A stretch of DNA of 64,000 nucleotides from assembly GCA_030272585.1 (NCBI GenBank), contig BSYQ01000003.1, positions 4,216,001 through 4,280,000 of the forward strand, in the 5' to 3' direction. Below, one piece after another: positions 23,801 through 36,943 of this stretch; the first letter of the stretch is position 1; every line of letters begins with the position of its first letter. The notes beneath the pieces are model-generated. The model worked only from the letters and a program-made list of their open reading frames with translations, was not told where the DNA came from and made no database searches. The position numbers and the translations under genes are program-made. The DNA is from Bryopsis sp. KO-2023. Taxonomy: Eukaryota > Chlorophyta > Ulvophyceae > Bryopsidales > Bryopsidaceae.

Positions 23801-26800
23801 AGACTCGGTGATCAGTGATCTCCAGTGGAAACTGGAGGAGTACAAAGCACAATCCGAGGAGTGTGAAATACTGGAATCGGAAAACATCAGGCTGAGAGCA
23901 AAGCTCGAAGACCTGGAAAAGAATGCAGAAACTCTCAAAACCCAATGCTCCAAAGCTGAGGCCTTGACAGAAAGACTCAAGCCCAAGGTGGATGACTTGG
24001 AAAACGAGATCTCCTGTCTGGAATCTCGCCTGGCCGACTTGGAGCAAGAAAACGACGGGCTGTCGAGAGCGAAAAATACACTTGCTGAGGAGCTGGCGAC
24101 TTGTCAAAGGCAGTGTACGGAGTCTGAGGAAGGCCGTTCTTACCTGACATCGGTCGTGGAAGATTTGGAAAAGCAGCTGGATGCTTGTTCCCCCGAACAA
24201 GTGGTGGAGCTGCGCAGCCTCATGCGAAGGATGGAATCGGACAACAGCAGGCTCGAGTCTGACCTGGAAATCCTATCCATGCAGCTCCGATCCAGAGAGC
24301 AAGGGGGAGGCTCGATGTCTTACGACATGAACTCCACCATCCCTGAAGCTTGCGAGGGGGTATCATACGAGGGCTCAGTTTTCAGCGAGCAACACGATTT
24401 GGGACATACTCTCCACGAGGAAAGGTCGGAGCAGCTGGTGGATCTATCGGAAGATATCATGACGGAGATGGCCAATGTTGCGAATGTGGGGGACTCCCTG
24501 AATTTGGGGATTTCGATGTCTTATGTTCAGTATGCGGGGCTGTTGGCGGCGGTGCAAAAAGCCATGAAGCAGCTGGAGGAAGCAAGGCTATCGTCTGTGA
24601 CGAGTCCGGATGCTTTCACGTTGCTGGACCAAACCCTGAGCCGATCCCTGAGCATCACACGTAAGTGAAATGATCCCAGAATGCAAACGACAATTCTATT
24701 TTTTTCAAGTAATAATTTTTTTTTATTTTTTATAGATATGTGTTATCGAATCGACTGCTTGCTAGAAAACACAGTGTATTGGAGCTGTGGTCCCTTTGTG
24801 GAAAAGCTTTTCGTCAAACAAGGTCAAAGATTGAATATTAAGAGAAAGAACATGCTGAAACGACCGGCCAATCAGACTGAAAAAAAACACCACTGTTTGT
24901 AGAAGAAAAAGCCAAAAACAAATACCGATAGGTTCAAAGTTGAAGGAAATGGAAAGGCGGGGAACTGCAAAAGTATATACCATAAAGACAAAACAGACCA
25001 AGAAATCTTAAAAAACAACCCAAGAAAATAACGTTGAGAAGATTAGTAGAGAGCAGCAGCCGCCAGGGGGCATTGTATGACACATCAAGCAAGGAAGAGG
25101 GATACCACAGTTTAATCGTTCTGCGAAATTAGGTTGTCCGCCACCAGTTCAACGCGACAATCATGTCGGACAAGGCAGCAAGTCGGAGCTGCTCCCCCAA
25201 AAAATGCCACCCAGCACCCTCTTCGTGGCCAGAACTAACCCGGCTTACGAAAGTCAACCCAACAGTCGTGTCAGCAGCCCCTCAATTATGAACTTCAATC
25301 GACCTCACAGCGCGTTGGGTGTGAGTTCATACGATTCAAGCTACTGTTCCAGAGTCGGATCCAGTAGTCTGTCTGACTCGCATCCGATCGCAAAGAGAGG
25401 TAGCTCCACGGGGCAATCATCTGTGAATGGGGAAGGTACAAAAAATAACGTAACAAGCACCCACACACACCAGACAGAAACAGAAACTGAAACAGAAACA
25501 AACACACACACATACACAAACACTCAATATCTACAGACAGATATCAATGTAGTGTGGTAGTACTCACTGGCCTTCCTGGGGTTGTGAAATCGTAAACTTG
25601 TGTGGGCTGAAACACACCGATCTGTTTCTGGAAAATGCAATGAGTTTTTCTTTGCTCTATGGATTCGCTCAGGTGGCAAAGCTCAAGCTGTGGATGGGGC
25701 AGTAGAAAAGAGGTTGAACGAAATCGACAGGATCCTCAAGGAAAAGGGGAGCGAGATTTCGTTCATGTCGGATGTCTTAACCAGACTCCGAGAGCAACTG
25801 CAAAACAGAAAAGTCTTGTCGTTGCAACAGGAAGTACAGCTGGAGTACTTGCAGCAGCAACTCGCCGCTCCAGTGAGTTGATTTCTCATACGACACCCAC
25901 CCATGCTCCCAGTCAAGATCATGCTTGAAAGGAAAATTCACCGGAAGTGTTCCACCGAGCTATTGGATTATGCTTCTGTTGTTTGAATTGGTGTGTATGT
26001 GTTTTGTTACCAGGACAAGGTGATCAAGCTGTCTTGGGAGGTCGAAGGGCTCCGGAAGAGTTTCGGAGAGTCCGAAAAGGAATTGGAGGCTCTACGTGAG
26101 CAAAGCGACCAGCAGCAACAGGAGCTCACCATCCAATGGGAGACCAAGCAGCAGGTCATTCATTCTGTCCTCCATCTTGACTGTTCCTGCAATGGGGTGT
26201 GTGTTTGTGTGATCCAGCCCTCAGCAGGAATTAGACGGTTTACACTTCAGGATAGGAAATGTCTGTTTCGTTTTGAAAAAAGAGCCTAAGATTAGGTGAT
26301 GTTTCCGATCTGTCTGCTTCCCCCTGCCCCCTCTTGTTCATCTGGAGCTAGGGAATATAGGATTCGTACAACAAAAAAAAAAAAAGCAGCACATCAAGAT
26401 AGACAGTCTTAGAGTTTTCTAGAATTTCTGTTCGGTTTTGCAGGCATTGGCAGAATCGCAGGTGCATCATCATGAGGTGTCCTCTGTTGCACAGCAGGTG
26501 GACCACCTCCAACAAGCCAATGATGAACTGGAAACAGAAAAGGCTGAGATGGAGCAAGAGCTGGCGGAATGCCGAGAGGAGCTGGAAACCTTGCGGAAAG
26601 AAATGGAGGCGATCGATCCAGGCCGGAGCGTCCGGGTGGGGGCAAATGACATGGAAGAGGAGGTGGTGTCTGGCGAGGAGGAGGAGGAGGAAGAAGATGA
26701 GGAAGATGAGGAGGAGGAGGAGGAAGAGGATAGTGTTAATCAAGCAAATGACGGGGTTGTGGTGGAGGGAGGTGTCCCCGGTAATGTAGTTCAAGAACAG

Positions 26801-29800
26801 GTGAGGCAGTGTGCCGGTTGCATTTAAATTTGAAATAAAAAAGGATGTGGAAGTGGTCGATCGTCGTTGTTGACGTTTGCTTGTTTCGTTTTTTGCTTTC
26901 AGTTGAAAGATATTTTGACCCGGCTGCAAGACGTGAATTGCTCGATGGACGGAGCAAAAGCTTGGGCGGAGCAAATCGTGCTGGAGAAAAATCAATTGAA
27001 GTCTGCAGCAGAGGTGTGATTGACATTTTTGAAGTCTGAATATGTTGGTTTTCCCTGTGTGGGGGTGGTTTATGGATTAATGGGGGTGTAATTTGCTGGG
27101 TTGTTTTTTCTAGGAGGTGGAAGAAGAAACATACGACATGTCAGACAAGGCGGAAGCCATGCTGTCGATCAGAGATGATCTTGAAGCAGAAATTCAAGGG
27201 TTACAGGCAGACGTCAGACTGTCGGAATCCATCAAAGAAAAGCTGGAGAACGCAGTCAGAAATGTGCAGGCAAGTTTCTTGTTTGCTGGCGTGTGTTTCA
27301 AAGTTCTTTATTCTCCCTCCAAGTTCCAGAAAGAAAATTAGGATTGATGCTGCTGAGAGGAATTTGGCGTTATTTGGAAGTGATTTGTTTTGTTTTATTT
27401 CGACTCGATAAACATTTTATGTCATATTTTTGTTGGAGCTTGTTGCTTTTTTTATTTCTCAAGTAGGAGAACTAAAATAAAGGATCTGCGAATATTGCAG
27501 GCAGAATTGAAGGCGACGGCTGGTTCAGCGGCTTTGGCCGAGGAACAGTATTGTGCGGACATCAGAGAATTGCAGCAAAGGCTTGCGGATTTGCAGAGCG
27601 CTGCTGACTGTGAAGTCGGCACCTTGAAGGGAACCAAAGAGTTCCTGGAAGCCGAAAACGAACGGCTGGAAAGCCATGCACTCGACCTTTCTGTTCAGCT
27701 GGAGAAAACTGAAGAGGTGAGCCAACAGATTTGCCAACAATGGATGCAGCAGAAAATTGTATAAAACACCAAGGAAGGTGTTGGAAGTCAATTTCAAGAA
27801 TAACATTCCTGACTACTTGTGTTTTGTCTTTTTCCCCCCCTTTCCTCAGAGCGTATCGGACGTCAAATCGCAGCTGAACAGCGAACAGAGGTCGCACCAG
27901 GCCACGAAACAGGAGGTGGTTTCTGTAAATCAGATACTCGCGCAAGAGAGGCGCATCGCCAAAGATTCATTGGCAAACGCGGAAAGAGAGATTGGCATTC
28001 TCAAGGGTGAGGTGGATGGTGCCTTCGAGAAGTTGGAAGCCCAGCGTGAGAATCTATCGAACGAGGTCCAAGGATGGAAAGCTAAGGTTAGAAAAAAAAA
28101 GGGGGGGAGGGAGCTGTTGATTCGTCAAGGAAAGAAGCTATTGATTATCAAGTAATTCTAATAAATCATATGATATTTTGATGTATGTATATTGTGTGAG
28201 CTCCAAGTTCCTGACAGGCCGACTGGGTGTCTGACACTTTCCTTTGCAATTCTGTTCCAGGCATCTGAGCTTGAAGCTGTACTGGACCAAAGAGAAAAAT
28301 TGAGAGAAGAAGTGAAGGACTTGTCCAAACGGCTGTCCTCGAAAGAGGTGGCCTTGGATTCAGAATGCAAAAAGTCTTCGACCCTGAGTTTGACCAGGGA
28401 TAAACTCCAGCAGGTAGGGCACATTCTCAACAAGAAGAATAAATACAAAGAGGAAAGGACAACTCAAAAGGGGTTTTCTGGAAGGAAGTCTCCAGGACAG
28501 CAACCAGTACAAATTCGCATTTCCAATCCAAATTTGAGATGTACTGCAAGTGTATTGGTACTTTTTCTTTCCTTTTAAGATGAAACATGGGCGAGGTCCT
28601 GAACGTTTGGTGAAAATATCCAAGAATGTACACATTCATTTTGAACCGATCTGAGGTGTTGCAATTGGGAATGCTGTTGTGGTGACGATATGTTGTGTTG
28701 GGCATCCCCCTTTCCCCGTTTTGGCGAATTTCCAGGAAGTCTCGTCCATACAGCTGGTGGTCCATCGACTGGAAGATAGGGTGACATCCTCAGAAGCCGA
28801 AGTTTCCCGTTTAAATGAGTTGTTGGAGTCAGAGAGGGGCAGGTACAGTGCTGCAGCTCGATCATGGGAGGAGGAACTCGACGGAATTGCAGAAATGACT
28901 GTGCCGAGAAGCTCCTGGCCCGTTTCAGTTCGAAAACTGGTGGAGTATTGGTAAGTGCAAAAACTCTTTGACCGTTTTCTCCCCATAGCTGATTGATCCC
29001 CCGTTTGTTTTGGAGAAGTCTGGGAGGGTTGTCTTGATCTTGAAATCGACCCCTTTTTGCATTTACAGCGAGCAAGCTGCAGCCGACAAGGTGGAATCCG
29101 AGCAAAGAGCTGTTCAAATTGAGCTTGAACAAGAAGTTGAAGACGCCACAGATCGACTGGAAGTCATTGAAGCCCAAGGAGAGAAAGACTTGAAAAAAAT
29201 TGAGACTGAAAAGGCTGCTATCATGCGACGAGTTACACAGTTGGAGGGTGAAATGAGGGAAAGGGAGTGCAAACTTCAGGAGAAAATCTCGCATTTGGAG
29301 GTACTGATTGTCCCAATTTTGGTAATTTTGAAAAGAAAAAGAAAGCATTTTCTTCGTTTCGAGGTGGCTTACGATGCTTTTATGGACCTATTTCCTTGTT
29401 GGAAAGAGAACTGGGCTAATGTTGTTTTTCCTCTCTGGGATATGGAATCCTTATTTATGTGTGTGTGTGTTTGTGTGTGCGTAGGAGTTATCTATGTCGG
29501 AGAAAGGTCGATTGGAATCCCAGGTGTTGGATTTGCGACAAAGACTCGAGGATGCAGAAGAATCAGCAAAAGAAATGCAAAGTGAATTGACCGCAAAAGT
29601 TGAAGAGAAGGCTGGCCAGGTAAGGGGTGTTCTTCCTGAAAAATGGGCAACGCAAATTTGGGTCGAAGCGCTCCGTTGAAAGGATGTTTTGTTCTGATTG
29701 TTGGTACCTTAAATACTTTCTCATTGCATGTATTGTGTTTGAGCCAACCTAGACTGGGTGAAATCAAATAATTGAAGCCTGAAAATGTGGTTTCCTGTTG

Positions 29801-30798
29801 TTGTTCCAGCTTGTGGCCCTGCAGGAGAAGGCTCGTTCAATGATGATGGAAAAAGACGAGGAGATCCAAAGACTCAAGGCACCCGCTCGTATTTCCCTCA
29901 GTGGGGAGAACTGCCGAACGGCCTCCATGTCGAGTGAATTGAACTTGCCGACTCCACAGCTGATGGCTATCACTGCTCGTGACCTACCAAGCTCCATCGT
30001 CCCAGCCCATTCTTTCGAGAGCAATCCAGGACATGATGCGGCTGTACCCAGCGGTTCTCCCACAAGTGTTGGGGGACCTGGGTCTGCCAATGAAGAAGCT
30101 AACAAAGAGTTGCTTGCAGAGCTCCAGGCTGAGAGGGAGCGAGTAAGTGCAGCTGTTTGTCTTCCTATAAATGACTTATGATTTTAAGCCGGGGCGATGG
30201 GGATGTACCTTGTATCGTTTTTTCGGAATAAAAGCTGGAATTCAGTGGTGGTATTTTTGCAAAGAGACACTGAAGTTTCAAATTTGGGGGGTGTCTTTGT
30301 TTTCAATGGCGGAGAGCATCAGAGACTGTTGATAAAAGCACCTTTCTGATGTCTTTTCTGTTGGAAAACGAAAACGCGACAGAATGTTGATACTTTTTTT
30401 TTTTTTTTTTTTGGGGGGGGGGGTTGGCTTTCAAGAATCGTTTGAGAAACTAATGTGAGTGCTTGTCAAATCCACCGCAGGTGTTCAAGTTCCAGCAAGA
30501 GCTCGAGGACAATGAGAGGACGCATGCTTTACGTGACAAAGCCAACAATATCTTGAAGGCTGAAATTGCAGAGCTAAGAAGGCAAAGCAGCCGGGGGAAT
30601 GTGGATGTGGCATACCTCAAAAACGTGTTGGTTTCGGCTTTCGAAAAAGGAACTTTGCCGAAAGACAGCCCCATGGTGGAGGTCCTGGCAAGATTGTTAC
30701 ACTTTGGACCAGAGGATATGGAGAAAATCAAAAAAGGGGGGCCTGGTAGTCACACTCGAACCTCGTCTTTCACTTTGTTTCAAGGATGGGGTCGATGA
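20891..30798 (+). CDS. Long coiled-coil golgin with C-terminal GRIP domain and hydrophobic N-terminus
   Basis: This is probably a trans-Golgi tethering golgin. GRIP domains are known to bind Arl1-type GTPases. Twenty-one exons: 20891-21034, 21141-21306, 21484-21717, 22496-22689, 22796-22894, 23233-23456, 23756-24660, 25148-25435, 25673-25872, 26014-26154, 26444-26800, 26903-27013, 27114-27269, 27501-27716, 27850-28086, 28261-28413, 28736-28950, 29069-29300, 29485-29619, 29810-30142, 30481-30798. They close in phase to 1685 residues. Residues about 200-1500 are heptad-rich coiled coil with a Glu/Asp tract near 26680-26735. The last exon holds the GRIP core VAYLKNVLVSAF ... EVLARLLHFGPEDMEKI. 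Residues about 13-34 (VPLVAVGVLSVGWAIS...) are hydrophobic, followed by LRRRRK, unusual for a golgin. The ATG directly follows an in-frame TAG. The 25148 acceptor is uncertain (25175 also fits phase). Intron 13 has a GC donor. Confidence 0.88.
27270..27500 (+). other. GC-AG intron in the golgin gene
   Basis: The donor reads CAG|GCAAGT, the classic GC-donor consensus, and the acceptor is ATTGCAG. Splicing here keeps phase and the coiled-coil frame (NVQ|AELKATAG). No GT donor nearby does as well. Confidence 0.85.
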
Positions 30799-33081
30799 CC
30801 AAGTTTGTTGATGAGAGAGACTCATACATGACCGTTTTCTTACCTTTTTTAAAAGAAAAATTGAAATTCTTGGACTGATGGGCAGAGGAGGGTGAGAAAA
30901 AAAAAGAATGGAAAAGAAAAAAATGTGCCCTGTGTTGTAGTGATAAATATATATATATATATATTGTGGGGGTGGGTGGGTTAGGTTTGTGACAGTTGTT
31001 ATGCGGGTTGCTTGATATTGTTAGCGTTGGCCTCCCGAGGGGACCGGGTCGGGATATCTTTTTTTTCGGAGGGAATCCAGTTTACTGTTCCTTTCTGTTT
31101 TTTTTTGTTTTTGTTCGTTGCGGTGTTTTGTTCTTTCTTCAATAAAGTATGTCCCGGATGCCCAGTGTTCGTGGAGGATGGGGAAAGGGGGGGGTGGGGC
31201 CGGGGTAACTGTATGTATGTAGGGGATGGAGGTTTGTGTTCCATATCGGTTTTAAAAGTTTCCGTTTTTGCCAGGTGTTCGTTTGCCCTTGGTGGTGGTT
31301 TTTGTCTTGTATCAAGGACTGGAATTTTCTTTGGTTTTGTTTGGTTGGTTTTCAGGTTGTTGGACTGAAGGATGTATGTACAATAAGTGTTGTGGTTGGT
31401 GCGTTGAAGGTCGCCTATCTGTGATGGGTTCCAGCATGATTCCATAAAAAGTCTCTCTTAGAACTCCAGCCTATTGCATCACTGGGTTGACTAAGAAGTT
31501 GACATAGAAAACTGTGAGCAGTCTATCTCCATTGTGGATGGTTGTTGAACTGTTGGGGATTTTTTTTCTTCTTTGTTTTGCTCTCACTCCACTTACTCGT
31601 ACTTAAAACGTAAACCCCAGATGTACAAATCCTCTTCCTGAGACGTTCTCATGGTCTGACGTTCATTAGGAAGTGTCGCCAGATGTGGATATTAGTTGAT
31701 GTCTTGTCGCTATGACCGACTATCCGAACTTGTGATTACTCGGGCCCAACACCGCCAGTTTGTCCCACAGAGTGGCGCGGCACAAAACAATCAAAATAGA
31801 AAAAACCACCCCCAAAACCTAAAATAATCCCCCAGCAACAGTTGCAAGGGAAGAAGAATCAATCACAGATGATCTCATCGATCCAAATATCATGGCATCG
31901 CCAAACATAAAACGAAGCACACCATCCAGCATTCATTTCATGTGAAATAATAAGCATCTCATTACTTCAACAAGTGTTTTCCCCAACCATTTCGAACATA
32001 TCGCTCATCCATTCAATATGTTGTGAAAAGGAAAGCCACTGTACATAAACAAAAACAGCAAGCACTTTGAGTCCTCCCCGCTCACTCTTTTCCTCTTCAA
32101 AATTAACTGACATTGCCCTTCCATCTATTCCATTCTCTTCTGTTTTTTCACAACATGTATTGTGACATCAGGAATGTGAAGATATGGCACTACAATGCAC
32201 ATTTCTTTTTAGATGCATCAAGGAGTAAAACTCTTGACTGATGCTTGTTAATTTTCAGGGAAACTCCCCAGAAGTAATGTGGAAATATTCCCATCAATGG
32301 TCTGAAGAGTTTATGCTTTTTGATTGTGAAAGGATTTCCCCAATCCCAAACAGCTCTGACATCTGAACGAGTCTTGTGAAGTTGGGAATCTTAGCAAGGG
32401 GGTAAGAGCGCCAGATTTTCTGCCCAAGATGTTCAAATATTTTCATGTTTTCAATTTTCTATTCTCAACAAGTGGCCACTGCATGGAGTGTAATCAGTAT
32501 TTTAAAAACCCGATGCAAAAATATTGATTGCAAGCAAGCAAGCATGGAGTGTTTGTCTATTCCAGCCAGATATGGTACATAGGTGAGCGTGGGCACCAGC
32601 CCGAAAATGCAGAAAACTCTTTTCCCAGCAGCCACCCCACTCTCATGGGTGGTTGGCGAGATTTTTGGACGTGACAGATTTTCTTGTTTTTGTTCAGTTT
32701 GGGGTCGAGAAGACGAGCAAGATGGTATGGGCTTCGTCCGTGGCGATGCTGTGAAAGTGCGGTCGGTGACACGACAGCATCGCTCCATGCCGTCTCCGTG
32801 CTTCGGTTCAACCGAAAGAACGCCCCAGCGGTTTGTGCTTGAAGGAAAAAGAGAAAACGACGATTCAAGTGTGTCTGCCTGTCGGGCGAGGGGGGATTGA
32901 GGTCCGACTGATGACGTAAGCAATCGAAATAAAAATTCGACGCAGTGCAATTCTCCCTCTCGGATTTTTGCTCACGGACTGCGATTTGTTGAGTTATCGA
33001 GGGATTGCGCTTTCGTTTTTTGTTTTGCGGCGGGCTTGCGCTAGATATTTCGTTCCGTTCTTTGGAGGATACTTTTTCCCG
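30799..33081. other. Golgin 3' UTR, intergenic DNA, kinase 5' UTR exon
   Basis: A poly(A) signal AATAAA at 31141-31146 probably ends the golgin transcript. A TA repeat lies at about 30947-30964. The stretch from about 31450 to 32950 shows no coding exon that I can support. A likely non-coding first exon of the downstream kinase ends at 33081, before a good donor (ccG|GTGAGTG). Confidence 0.5.
31141..31146 (+). terminator. Poly(A) signal of the golgin gene
   Basis: AATAAA about 340 bp after the golgin stop codon, followed by GT-rich sequence. Confidence 0.55.
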
Positions 33082-33777
33082 GTGAGTGAATCGAATATCA
33101 ACGCCAGTGTGGAAACTGCGGAACGTCGGGAAGGGTGAAAAATCTACATATCTGCATCTGAATTTGTTTCGACATGTGAAGGAAGTCTCTCAACAACATG
33201 AACTCCAAAGCGGCGGCAGCAAGGGTTCTTGCACTGTCCAAGCAGCTGGCCTCGTTTCAAAATCCAGTTCCTTCCCAAGGGTATTGTTATGCAAGCATCA
33301 CCACCAACCATCCTTTGTTCCACCAACTGTTTGGTTTCGCATCCTTCCCACATCATTCAAAATGCAAAATGCAATGCATTGTTCAAGTTTCCCCTTGGTT
33401 TCTTTCCTTGGCAGCTGTGTTCTTTCTCTCAAGGCCAGAGACTTTTGTTAATTCATCCTTCCATGTATTTCCATGCTTATATTTGTATGTTTTGGGAATC
33501 GGGAAGGGTGGCTGTTCAGGTTTTTTCCTTCTGTTTATATATTTTTTTGTATTTAAAAATAATAAAAAAAATCAGTCTGGGAAAGTTCAGTTCAATGTCA
33601 TTCCGTCCCCCCATATGCGTAAGAAAATACCCTCTCTTTTTATTGATTTATATTTCCTTCCCTTTCTTTTTTTCACTTTTCACTTTCTCTTCTTGTGAAA
33701 TACATCCATCATCTGGTGTTTATATGACTGACCTGTTTTTGATTTTTTTGGGGGGGCTACCAGACCTATCGACAATA

Positions 33778-35149
33778 ATGGAAACGCCGCCCCGTCAGAC
33801 TTATAGGATGGAGTTTCACCCTACCATCCCAGACTGTTACAGGGTGGATGACTCCATCGAGTACAAGGGGTCTATCGGAGTGCTGAAGGCTGCTGATTGT
33901 GACGGGGGACCTGTGGTTTTAAAAATGCCACGCTCCGACGTTCCAGCCAGGAGCATCCGTGCCATCCGAAACGAAGCCAAGGTTCTGGACGCGGTTCAGC
34001 ACCCCAACATCGTCTCCATGGTCGAGTATATCGGTGAGTCTGCCAGATTTTCTGGTGCATTGCTAAAATCCCCTGAAATGAGATAAAAATCCACGTTAAA
34101 AATCCAGTTTTCTCAAAAGCCAGCAGTAAAATCCAGCAGTTAATAAAGGGCAGTAAGGAGCAAAATAAAGTGTTAAAGGATGTTGCCTGTTTTGTGTTCA
34201 TTGAATTGCTGATTTTTTTTTTTTTCTTTGTGCAGAGGACGAGCACATTCTGGTGTTGGAGCGGTTGGGCTGCAATCTGGACGCATATCTGCTAGAGCAC
34301 GGGCAACCCTGCCTCCGGAAAGGTTTCCAAATGATGCAGCAGATCCTGGAAGGACTGAATGCCCTCCATGAAAAGGGTTTCGTCCATTGTGACCTGGCTC
34401 CAAGGAACGTGGTGCTGAAGGGGGACGAGCTGGTTTTGATCGACTTCGACATCTCGAGGAAAATTGGGGATTTTTGTGCGAAGCCGCGAGAAGACGACCC
34501 CGAGTTCCTTGAGGCGGACCCCTCCATGGACATGTTCAGGTTGGGGCTGGTGATGGTCAGGGTTTTTTTCGAGACGCTGCCGCCATCGCCATACAAGGAT
34601 TTCATCGACATGTTCTTGGTGGAGGATCCGGAACGAAGACCTACGGCGGCTGATGCACTCGAGGTATGTTTTGTTTTGTTTCTTCTTTGTTTTGTTTTTT
34701 TTCTGCATGTATGTTTTGTTTTGTTTTGTTTTTGTATTGTATTTTTTTTTTTATTGTTTTTTTTTGGGAGGGGGGGACAAACAGTGGTTTCTTGTGGTTT
34801 TTTGTTTTTTCTTTCAATGATTCAAACCATCATTCAGGGCGGGCAGGATTCAGGGAGGTGGTGGTTGTGCTGGAAACCGGTGCTGAGTTTGCTTGGGGGG
34901 GTTGGAAATAGCTTCTGTTGATTGTTTTATTCTGAATTTTTTATTTTTATTAACTTGATTTAATCAATGTTTTGATTTTGGCTGTCCTATTTTCAGGGTA
35001 CTGCAATGGCACTGGAACAGCTGATGGAGGAGGAAAAGGAGAGGATCAAAAAAAAGAGGAAATTCGATGACACCTACGATGGTTGGAGCATTGTCGACCA
35101 GCGTGCGGTACCAAGGCAAGGAAGGAAAAAAATCAGGAGGAGGGAATGA
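33778..35149 (+). CDS. Compact divergent protein kinase, DFG replaced by DFD
   Basis: This is a protein-kinase fold of minimal size. Exons 33778-34033, 34236-34663 and 34997-35149 give 278 residues. Seen: the subdomain II lysine in PVVLKMP; the helix C glutamate in IRNEAKVL; a catalytic loop HCDLAPRNVVL with Asp and Asn; then IDFDISRKIG, where DFG reads DFD; subdomain IX SMDMFRLG; and the final Arg in EDPERRPTAADAL. Not seen: a normal glycine-rich loop (only YKGSIGVL) or an APE motif, so the activation segment is very short. The C-terminus has KKKRK, a possible nuclear signal. The ATG at 33778 sits 12 nt into an exon whose acceptor (gctaccag) pairs with the 5' UTR donor at 33082. The DFD motif makes normal catalysis doubtful. 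I cannot assign a subfamily. Confidence 0.75.
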
Positions 35150-36871
35150 TTTGCTTTCCCTTTTTTTTTTTTTCAGAATTGCGAAAAGAAAAAAGAACTG
35201 CAAAGGGACGTTCGAAGGGAAAAAATTTGCTGCGAAAAAACTGCTGAAATATATATCATCTTCTTGAACTGGATTTTTTGGGAAGGGGGTTTGGAGTGTG
35301 GTGGGTCTATCTCGGATGAAACTTAATCCTTGAAAGGGCTGGAAAAGCTGATCTTGACTGGATTCAAAAAAAAAAAAAACATTACTTTTTTTTTGTTTTC
35401 GGTGGATGATACTGAGGAGGGGGGTTCCACAAGCTTTTTTTTTTCCCTTCGATCGAAACGGTTTTCCTGGTTTGAAAATGCCGTGTAGAAACATGGATTG
35501 AAGTGAAAGCTTGTCATTTCTCAAAAGGCAGAAAAAAAATATATATACTTGTTAGGCATGAGCCATTATTCTGGCTGGGAGGGGTGGGCTGAAAAAATTA
35601 ATACAGATTATGGATAGAGGTTTTTTTCCAAAAGGGAGGAAAGGGAAAAAGAGGAAATTTCTGGCGCTGTCACAGTCCTTTCCGCTGAAATTGATGTCTT
35701 ATGTTGATGGGCTGCCAGGAATAGGGGAAAAAAAACGTTTTGGTATAGGGGGAGATGATTGTCAGAAAAATTAGTATAAACTGGAAAAAAATAGAAGATG
35801 TATGAATGGGTTTTGTGGGAAGGGGACAGACTGCTTTAAAAAATCACAATTTGGTTAAAATATCACATTGTGATATATTAAGAATTTGAGATATCATGTG
35901 TTTGTATGTCGTACATTGCACTTCAAATGTGGAAATTGCTCCTGTTCTCCGGTGAGGAAGGCGGAAAACCTAAAGAAATCGATCAATTATAGGGAAACCA
36001 CAATTTTGATCTCTATTGGGTAGATTTCGCGTTGCAAAACTTATAAAGAATGTGGCAGGCAGGTTCTTTTGACTCTGGGAAAAAAAAAAAAACAGTACAA
36101 ATAACCCAGCAAGAGTAGAAAACACTGATCCTCATCAAAAAACCAACCAATCATTACACTGCTGTTGTTTCTGGAAAACCAAGTTTTCCATATCAAACGT
36201 CTTACAACAAAAAGACAACCTGAACTATCGTTCACAGCATTTCCTTCCTGACTCAATCAATCCTCACTGGGGGGTGGGTGACTGAAGCACTAGTTGACAC
36301 TCCATAGATTGGGCATCTCATTCTCTCATTGGTCTTCCATATCTTGAAAACCAGGAGGTCACTAAAAATCTGGCGAGCAAGGTGGCAAATTCAGTCCACT
36401 TTATGAACCTCAACGAACCATACATATATCTTTTGGAGCTTGTAGTGCTTCACACCCTGGGGTTCCTTTCTTTTTTGGCTTTATCAAAAAAGTCAGATAG
36501 TCCGAATTATGCTATGAGCTGTAAATCTGAACATAACTCCTCGATCCTTGGCTACGTCCGTTGAGTGAGGGATAATTTCAATCTGGCTTTTGTTGTGCTC
36601 TGAAAGCCATCTTTTTCAGGGTGCTTGAACAGTTCTACGCTTAGTAATAGAACTACAGCAGCAACAAACACTAGGCTGAGTGATTACTGTTGCCGTTGGA
36701 TCAGTTTTGTTCCCTTTTTCTTGCATTTGCATGGTTTGGATCCAGACGGAAGATCAATTTTCCGTCCACCCAGTCTTGAACGAGTTCTGATTTTCAACAT
36801 GTTTTGCTGCTCGAAACGTCACTTTGTTTTGAGTCCAGTTGAAAACAAACTTCTCACACAGCTGCCAGCGT
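35150..36871. other. Gene-free: kinase 3' flank to tRNA-Cys
   Basis: AT-rich sequence with several long A and T runs. Short open frames here show no recognisable product. I see nothing else. Confidence 0.55.
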
Positions 36872-36943
36872 GGGGATATAGCTCAGTGGTAGAGCAATCG
36901 ACTGCAGATCGATAGGCCACCAGTTCGAACCTGGTTGTCCCCT
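36872..36943 (+). tRNA. tRNA-Cys (anticodon GCA)
   Basis: A complete 72-nt cloverleaf without intron. The acceptor stem is GGGGATA paired with TGTCCCC (one T-G pair), and the discriminator base is T. The D arm is GCTC-AGTGGTA-GAGC. The anticodon stem-loop is ATCGA-CTGCAGA-TCGAT with anticodon GCA. The T arm is ACCAG-TTCGAAC-CTGGT. Internal A and B boxes are intact (TAGCTCAGTGG, GGTTCGAAC-type as AGTTCGAAC). A TTTT RNA polymerase III terminator follows directly at about 36943-36946. Confidence 0.97.

Noticed and set aside
32465-32950. 161-codon minus-strand frame upstream of the kinase
   Set aside because: Composition is not protein-like, there is no family motif, and a plus-strand frame of similar length overlaps it; it lies near the probable kinase 5' UTR.
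33198-33300. Alternative kinase start MNSKAAAARVLALSKQ in an upstream exon
   Set aside because: No good donor places it in phase with the kinase exon, while the ATG at 33778 with a non-coding first exon fits.
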